Of a stretch of 64,000 nt of DNA, positions 59,745 to 64,000 are shown piece after piece; positions within the stretch are counted from its first letter, which is position 1, and each line of letters opens with the position of its first letter. The notes under the pieces were generated by a model that ran no database searches, was not told where the DNA came from, and saw only the letters and a list, made by a program, of their open reading frames with translations. The translations under genes and the position numbers were made by a program. Where the stretch lies: the NCBI RefSeq assembly GCF_000764645.1, contig NZ_JRGK01000026.1:83232-147231 (forward strand), given 5' to 3'. This DNA comes from Aeromonas finlandensis (GTDB lineage: Bacteria; Pseudomonadota; Gammaproteobacteria; Enterobacterales; Aeromonadaceae).

Positions 59745-60257
59745 CTATTCCGGTTGCAGCGGTTCCGCCGCCTTGCCCTCCAGCTTCCTGACCGGCTTTT
59801 GCAGGATCAGGTTGGCCGGATAGGTGACCAGATCGCCGTTGTCATCACGCACCCGCACATAGAAGAGCCCGATCTCGGTGATGACTCCCGTCACCGAGTC
59901 ATCCTTGTCGAGGATGCGGATCCGATCGCCAATCCGGTAGGGGAAGGCGAAGAAGATGGTGATGCTGGCGGTGATGTTGGAGAGGATCGACCACTGGGCC
60001 ACCATGGCGACCCCCAGTACCGCGAAGAAGGACGACGCGAGCACCACCAGTCGGGAGAAATCGAGCCCCCACACCCCGGCCAGCACCAGCAAGGTGGCGC
60101 AGCCGAGCAGGAAGTGGAACACATGGGCCACGTAGAGCACCCGGTTTTCGCTCACCTGCCTGCTCTGGCCGAGTGCCAGCAGGCTCTTGTGAATAAGCCG
60201 CCGGATCAGGGTATGACCCAGCAACAGCAGCAGGGTCAGGCCAATCGATTGCCACAT
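59745..60257 (-). CDS. Minimal MscS-like mechanosensitive channel protein
   Basis: A 170-residue membrane protein with about three membrane segments and the MscS pore/beta domain: FAVLGVAMVAQWSILSNITAS (pore helix region) and FPYRIGDRIRILDKDDSVTG, VTEIGLFYVRVRDDNGDLV, YPANLILQKPV. The C-terminal alpha/beta domain of MscS is missing, so it is a short version. It starts 13 bp after zntB on the same strand, so the two may be co-transcribed. Whether it conducts ions is not known. Confidence 0.82.
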   Translation of the reverse strand: MWQSIGLTLLLLLGHTLIRRLIHKSLLALGQSRQVSENRVLYVAHVFHFLLGCATLLVLAGVWGLDFSRLVVLASSFFAVLGVAMVAQWSILSNITASITIFFAFPYRIGDRIRILDKDDSVTGVITEIGLFYVRVRDDNGDLVTYPANLILQKPVRKLEGKAAEPLQPE

Positions 60258-60270
60258 GGGTTATGCCTCC

Positions 60271-61236
60271 TTACCACCAACGTCGGTGCTTGAGCCAGAT
60301 CGCCAGCCCGCTTGCCAGCGCCACCAAGGATCCACAGAAAACCCAGAAGGCGGTCGGGCTTTCGGCCCCGGGGATACCGCCGAGGTTGATGCCAAACAGG
60401 CCGGTCAGGAAACTGGCGGGCAGAAACAGCAGCGCCATCACCGACATCTGGTAGGCGCGGCGGTTGGTCGCCTCCGCCATCAGATTGTTGATCTCGTCTG
60501 CCAGCACTGCCGTGCGCGCCACTCCGGCATCGAGATCATCGAGCCAGCGTCGCAGCCGGTCGGCGATGTCGAGCAGACGGCGGCGGTCATCCTCGTCCAG
60601 CCAGCTGATCTTCTCGTTGGCCAGCCGCGCCACCAGATCCCGCTGGGGGGATAGGTAGCGGCGGATCATGATGAGCTGCTTGCGGATCAGCGCCAACCGG
60701 CCATTGGCGGGCAGGTCGCGCATCAGCACCATCTCCTCCAGATCGAGGATCTTGTCGTGCAGCTCTTCAACAAACTCCCCCGCCCGATCGGTCAGGGCAT
60801 CGCAGATCTCCACCAGCCAGTCGGCCGGGGAGTCAGCACCGCCCCCCAGCTTGAGCTGGTTGAAGACATCCTGCTCGGAGAGCAGCGGACGACGACGGCT
60901 GCTGATAATGAGATCCGGGGTGATATAGATGCGTAGCGCCACCATCTCTTCCGGACGGTGGTCCTTGTTGTGGTTGATGCCGCGCAGGATCAACAGCACC
61001 GTCTCCCCCATCCGCACCAGCTTGGGACGGTTGCTCTGGCCGAGCAGCGACTCTTTGGCTGCCTCGCCCAGCAGCGGGGTTTGCAGCAACCAGCGCGCCG
61101 AATCGGGATGGCCATAATCCAGATGCAGCCAGCCGGGACGATCCCCCGGTATGTCGCTTCCCGCCGTCAGCGGCGCCATGCCACCCTTGCCATCCAGGGT
61201 CAGGGCATAAATCACTTCACCGGGCACCCGATCCAT
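60271..61236 (-). CDS. zntB: Zinc transporter ZntB (CorA family)
   Basis: Pentameric inner-membrane transporter of the CorA superfamily that moves zinc. The 321 residues have a long helical cytoplasmic domain (EDDRRRLLDIADRLRRWLDD), then two C-terminal membrane segments with the signature LFGINLGGIPG (GIN in place of CorA's GMN) and FLPASFLTGLFG. This GIN plus IPG pattern points to ZntB rather than CorA. It precedes the small MscS-like gene. Confidence 0.92.
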   Translation of the reverse strand: MDRVPGEVIYALTLDGKGGMAPLTAGSDIPGDRPGWLHLDYGHPDSARWLLQTPLLGEAAKESLLGQSNRPKLVRMGETVLLILRGINHNKDHRPEEMVALRIYITPDLIISSRRRPLLSEQDVFNQLKLGGGADSPADWLVEICDALTDRAGEFVEELHDKILDLEEMVLMRDLPANGRLALIRKQLIMIRRYLSPQRDLVARLANEKISWLDEDDRRRLLDIADRLRRWLDDLDAGVARTAVLADEINNLMAEATNRRAYQMSVMALLFLPASFLTGLFGINLGGIPGAESPTAFWVFCGSLVALASGLAIWLKHRRWW

Positions 61237-61376
61237 GTCGTCTCCTTCTGATTCTCGCCAACAGCCCCCAGCTTACACGAAAGGCTGGGCAGACTCAGCC
61301 CCGCGCCGGGAAGGGGCGGCTGTGTTAACATGGCCGCTCTCGTTTTCTATCCGCTTTCACTACAGGAAACCATGCC

Positions 61377-61826
61377 ATGCCCATCTGGGTTGATGCCGAT
61401 GCCTGCCCCATTCCGGTCAAGGAGATCCTCTACCGCGCCGCCCACCGCGCCCAGGTCGTCACCACCCTGGTGGCCAATCAGGGGTTGCGGGTGCCCCCCT
61501 CACCCTTTATCAAAACCCAGCAGGTGGAGAAGGGATTCGATGTGGCAGATCATGTCATCGCCCAGCAGGTTCAGCCCGGCGATCTGGTGATCACCGGCGA
61601 TATTCCCCTCGCCTCCTGGGTGATCGATGCCGGTGGCGAGGCGCTCAATCCCCGCGGCGAGATCTACACCCGCGAGACCATCAAGGCCCGCCTTGGCATG
61701 CGTAACTTCATGGAGGAGCTGCGCTCAGCCGGGGTGCAGACCGGCGGCCCGGCTCCCTTCAATGCCGCCGACAAACAGCGCTTCGCCAACGCCCTCGACA
61801 AGTGGCTGGTCAAAGGCAAGCTGTAA
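61377..61826 (+). CDS. yaiI: YaiI/YqxD family protein (UPF0178)
   Basis: A 149-residue cytoplasmic protein with a PIN-like fold of unknown function: [40 protein letters not shown] and [19 protein letters not shown] are family hallmarks, with Asp6 and Asp8 the likely metal ligands. ATG at 61377 is the conserved start (an ATG five bases upstream is out of frame). It stands alone before a terminator. Confidence 0.93.
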   Translation: MPIWVDADACPIPVKEILYRAAHRAQVVTTLVANQGLRVPPSPFIKTQQVEKGFDVADHVIAQQVQPGDLVITGDIPLASWVIDAGGEALNPRGEIYTRETIKARLGMRNFMEELRSAGVQTGGPAPFNAADKQRFANALDKWLVKGKL

Positions 61827-61835
61827 AGAGACCCT

Positions 61836-61863
61836 AAAGGCGCCCTGTTTGGGCGCTTTTTCG
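61836..61863 (+). terminator. Terminator of yaiI
   Basis: AAAGGCGCCC and GGGCGCTTT pair around a short loop and end in TTTTT, ten bases after the stop. Confidence 0.85.
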
Positions 61864-61951
61864 CCGTAACATCCTGATTTATAAAATAACAGCTGACCAT
61901 TATCATCAGGCTGGTAAGATGCGCCGCCATCTTATCCACGCCGTAATCATC

Positions 61952-62452
61952 ATGACCGCCCAAGGGCACCTGCTCTTCTCCGTTACCTGCACCCTGATCG
62001 CCCACAAACTGCAGCTCACTCCGGCCCTGGCCGATGCCAGCCTGTGGCAGACCATCCCCGCCGCGCTGGCCAGCGCCCTGTTGCCCGATCTCGACCACCC
62101 CAAATCTGTGCTGGGACAGCGACTGCCGTGGATCTCGAAGCCACTGTCGCGGCTGTTTGGCCATCGCGGCTTCACCCACAGTCTGCTGGCGGTCGCCGTC
62201 GCCGTCTGGGGGCTGAATCAGACTCTTCCGCCAGCCACCCTGCCCATGGGGGTCAAGGATGCCCTGATTGTCGGCTACCTCAGCCATCTGCTGGGAGACT
62301 GGCTCACTCCGGCGGGCATTCCGCTGCTGTGGCCCATCAAGCGCCGCTTCCGGCTGCCGGGCTGGCCGCTGCGCAGTGGCGGCGCCATCGAAACCGGCTT
62401 TTGCACCCTCACCCTGCTGGTCGCAGGCTGGTGGTGCGGCTGGCACCTGTAA
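61952..62452 (+). CDS. ydjM: YdjM family membrane-bound metal-dependent hydrolase
   Basis: An inner-membrane protein of 166 residues with the family motifs MTAQGHLLFSV (His), LLPDLDHPKSVLGQRLPWIS (metal-binding DxDHP), FGHRGFTHSLLAVAV and YLSHLLGDWLTPAGIPLLWP. The histidines and aspartates suggest a metal-dependent hydrolase, though no substrate is known; E. coli ydjM belongs to the LexA regulon. I did not find a clear LexA box upstream here. ATG at 61952 matches the family start better than the one 33 bp upstream. Confidence 0.9.
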   Translation: MTAQGHLLFSVTCTLIAHKLQLTPALADASLWQTIPAALASALLPDLDHPKSVLGQRLPWISKPLSRLFGHRGFTHSLLAVAVAVWGLNQTLPPATLPMGVKDALIVGYLSHLLGDWLTPAGIPLLWPIKRRFRLPGWPLRSGGAIETGFCTLTLLVAGWWCGWHL

Positions 62453-62462
62453 GCCAGAAACA

Positions 62463-62493
62463 AAAAAGGCCCCTGACGACGTCAGGGGCCTAA
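62463..62493 (-). terminator. Terminator of nupC
   Basis: On the minus strand GGCCCCTGACG and CGTCAGGGGCC pair with a short loop and are followed by six Ts. The gene is convergent with ydjM. Confidence 0.87.
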
Positions 62494-62515
62494 TAGTGAC
62501 AGTGCCACTAGAGGA

Positions 62516-63721
62516 TCAGACCATGATGCCTGCGATAACAGCAGAGAGCAGGCTGACCAGAGTAGAACCGTATACCAGCTTCAGACCGAAACGGGACACC
62601 ATGTTGCCCTTCTCTTCGTTCAGCGCTTTCACCGCACCGGCGATAATGCCGATAGAGCTGAAGTTGGCAAAAGAGACCATAAAGATGGAGAGGATGCCGA
62701 CAGTGCGCGGAGAGAGCTCGGCAGCTACTTTGCCCAGATCCATCATCGCCACGAACTCGTTGGTCACCAGCTTGGTTGCCATGATGGAGCCAGCCTGCAG
62801 CGCTTCACCGCTCGGGATACCCAGGATCCAGGCGACTGGATAGAAAATGTAGCCCAGGACGAACTGGAAGTTGACGCCAAACGCCATCTCGAACAGGTAG
62901 TTAATCATGGCGATCAGGGCGATAAAGCCGACCAGCATGGCACCTACGATGACCGCGACGGTGAAACCGGCCATGATGTACTCACCCAGCATCTCGAAAA
63001 AGTTCTCTTTTTTCGGGGTGTGGTGTTCGTCGCCCTCGGCAATCACCTTGAGGTCTGTGACAGAGTCGTTCGGCTCGTATGGGTTGATCAACGACAACAC
63101 GATGAAGGTACTGAACATGTTGAGCACCAGCGCGGCAACCACGTAGCGCGGCTCGATCAGCTGCATGTAGGCACCGACGATGGACATGGAGACGGTGGAC
63201 ATGGCAGTCGCAGCCAGGGTGTACATCTGCTTCTCGTTCAGGTGCGGCAGAATCTTCTTGTAGGTAATAAAGTTCTCTGACTGACCGAGGATCATCGCAC
63301 TGATGGCGTTGAAAGACTCCAGCCTGCCCATGCCGTTGATCTTGGCCAGCACGGTACCAATGGCGCGAATGACGATGGGCAGCAGACGGATGTACTGCAG
63401 AATACCGATCAGCACCGAGATGAAGACGATAGGCATCAACACCGCAATGAAGAAGGTGAAGCCCCCTTCGTTAACCATGCCGCCGAACACAAAGTCGGTG
63501 CCCTCTTTGGCAAACTCCAGCAACTTGCTGAAGCCGGCCGCGAAGCCCCCCACCACCGCCAAACCCACCGAGGAGTTCAACATAAACCAGGCCAGTGCCA
63601 GTTCAACCACCAGCAGTTGGCCGATGTAACGCAGCTTGATCTGTTTCCAGTTGTGGCGGTTAGCCAGCAGAGAGAGAGCAAGGACCATCACCAGTCCGAG
63701 CACAAAGTGAACATATTCCAT
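62516..63721 (-). CDS. nupC: Nucleoside permease NupC (CNT family)
   Basis: Inner-membrane nucleoside symporter. The 401 residues have about ten hydrophobic segments and the NupC motifs [75 protein letters not shown] and [16 protein letters not shown], close to E. coli NupC. The start is ATG at 63721 ([15 protein letters not shown]) with AGGTG upstream; a longer in-frame reading adds 87 unrelated residues. The AT-rich upstream region has a possible CRP site. Confidence 0.94.
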   Translation of the reverse strand: MEYVHFVLGLVMVLALSLLANRHNWKQIKLRYIGQLLVVELALAWFMLNSSVGLAVVGGFAAGFSKLLEFAKEGTDFVFGGMVNEGGFTFFIAVLMPIVFISVLIGILQYIRLLPIVIRAIGTVLAKINGMGRLESFNAISAMILGQSENFITYKKILPHLNEKQMYTLAATAMSTVSMSIVGAYMQLIEPRYVVAALVLNMFSTFIVLSLINPYEPNDSVTDLKVIAEGDEHHTPKKENFFEMLGEYIMAGFTVAVIVGAMLVGFIALIAMINYLFEMAFGVNFQFVLGYIFYPVAWILGIPSGEALQAGSIMATKLVTNEFVAMMDLGKVAAELSPRTVGILSIFMVSFANFSSIGIIAGAVKALNEEKGNMVSRFGLKLVYGSTLVSLLSAVIAGIMV

Positions 63722-63789
63722 ACCAGTAGCACCTGAGTAAATTTGTAATTTTTGACCGGCGCAATCATAGACATTTGCACATTTAAAAA

Positions 63790-63805
63790 TCAGATAGCCA
63801 TCACA
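63790..63805 (-). promoter_or_regulatory. Possible CRP site upstream of nupC
   Basis: Read on the minus strand the site is TGTGATGGCTATCTGA, with a perfect left half (TGTGA) and a partial right half. It lies about 70-85 bp before the nupC start. E. coli nupC is controlled by CRP and CytR. The remaining 63722-64000 is AT-rich, with no gene seen. Confidence 0.4.
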
Positions 63806-64000
63806 ATCCCGCGCAATAATATGCATCCAGGATAATACAAACGTTTTTAAATTAATTACGCAATGAACTGATATTAATCGCACAACATAGATAACAAAAA
63901 TCCATTTAAAAACATTATGTTGTGAAATGATGACGCCGTTTTCATGTTTTTTGAAAATATTCGAGCAGCATTTTAGCAACATCCCCTGTAGCGCAACGGC

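Overview
The window is GC-rich bacterial chromosome, densely coding, and reads as a gammaproteobacterium of the genus Aeromonas. This is inferred from the mixture of enterobacterial gene order (rppH-ptsP-lgt-thyA, rpsP-rimM-trmD-rplS, ffh/ypjD/corB, pilT/yggS-proC-yggT-yggU) with Vibrio/Aeromonas-type genes (HlyU-like regulator, polar-flagellar MotX, lipoprotein pullulanase, secreted sphingomyelinase). No rRNA, tRNA, insertion sequence, prophage or CRISPR array was seen; this is core chromosome rather than an island.

Layout. 1-8934: murJ (cut by the window edge), rpsT, a HlyU-like ArsR regulator, the coupled sodium/proton antiporter operon nhaA-(small exported protein)-nhaR, then thyA, lgt, ptsP and rppH. 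8935-9667 is a long AT-rich non-coding gap holding several DnaA boxes and a dense GATC cluster just before mutH. It sits at the position where E. coli carries the DnaA-reactivating sequence DARS2, and is the strongest candidate element in the window. 9668-16703: mutH, a single-domain CBM48 protein, the ribosomal operon rpsP-rimM-trmD-rplS, ffh, ypjD and corB. 16717-19462: nsrR and hmp diverging around a 41-bp palindrome (nitric oxide defence), then motX.

19579-31084: mdh; the arginine ABC operon artP-artJ-artQ-artM divergent from argR with ARG-box-like sites between; a YfeX-type peroxidase; the ferric-iron ABC genes fbpA-fbpB-fbpC; a PII gene; arfB and ogt. 31085-31449 is non-coding and may contain a small RNA. 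31450-46583: a hypothetical gene, yaaA, pilU/pilT diverging from yggS-proC-yggT-yggU-DUF4426 (with a duplicated translation-start region before proC), a nupX-type transporter, a LysR regulator, a periplasmic glutathione peroxidase, an NnrU-family protein, a glycerate module (kinase, GntP permease, CdaR regulator), yacL and a small unknown gene.

46701-64000: an orphan periplasmic binding protein, a CPBP-family membrane protease, a secreted sphingomyelinase overlapped by a lipase-chaperone-like gene, a DEAD-box helicase, tpx, a zinc/cadmium/lead P-type ATPase with a MerR-type promoter, pullulanase, a small unknown gene, zntB with a minimal MscS-like channel, yaiI, ydjM and nupC.

Functional themes are ion and metal homeostasis (nhaA/nhaR, fbpABC, zntA, zntB, corB), oxidative and nitrosative defence (hmp/nsrR, tpx, yaaA, glutathione peroxidase, YfeX), nucleoside uptake (two CNT transporters), secreted hydrolases (pullulanase, sphingomyelinase) and genome maintenance (mutH, ogt and the DnaA-box region). 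Several genes start with TTG (murJ, rpsT, corB, fbpC) or GTG (the LysR gene).
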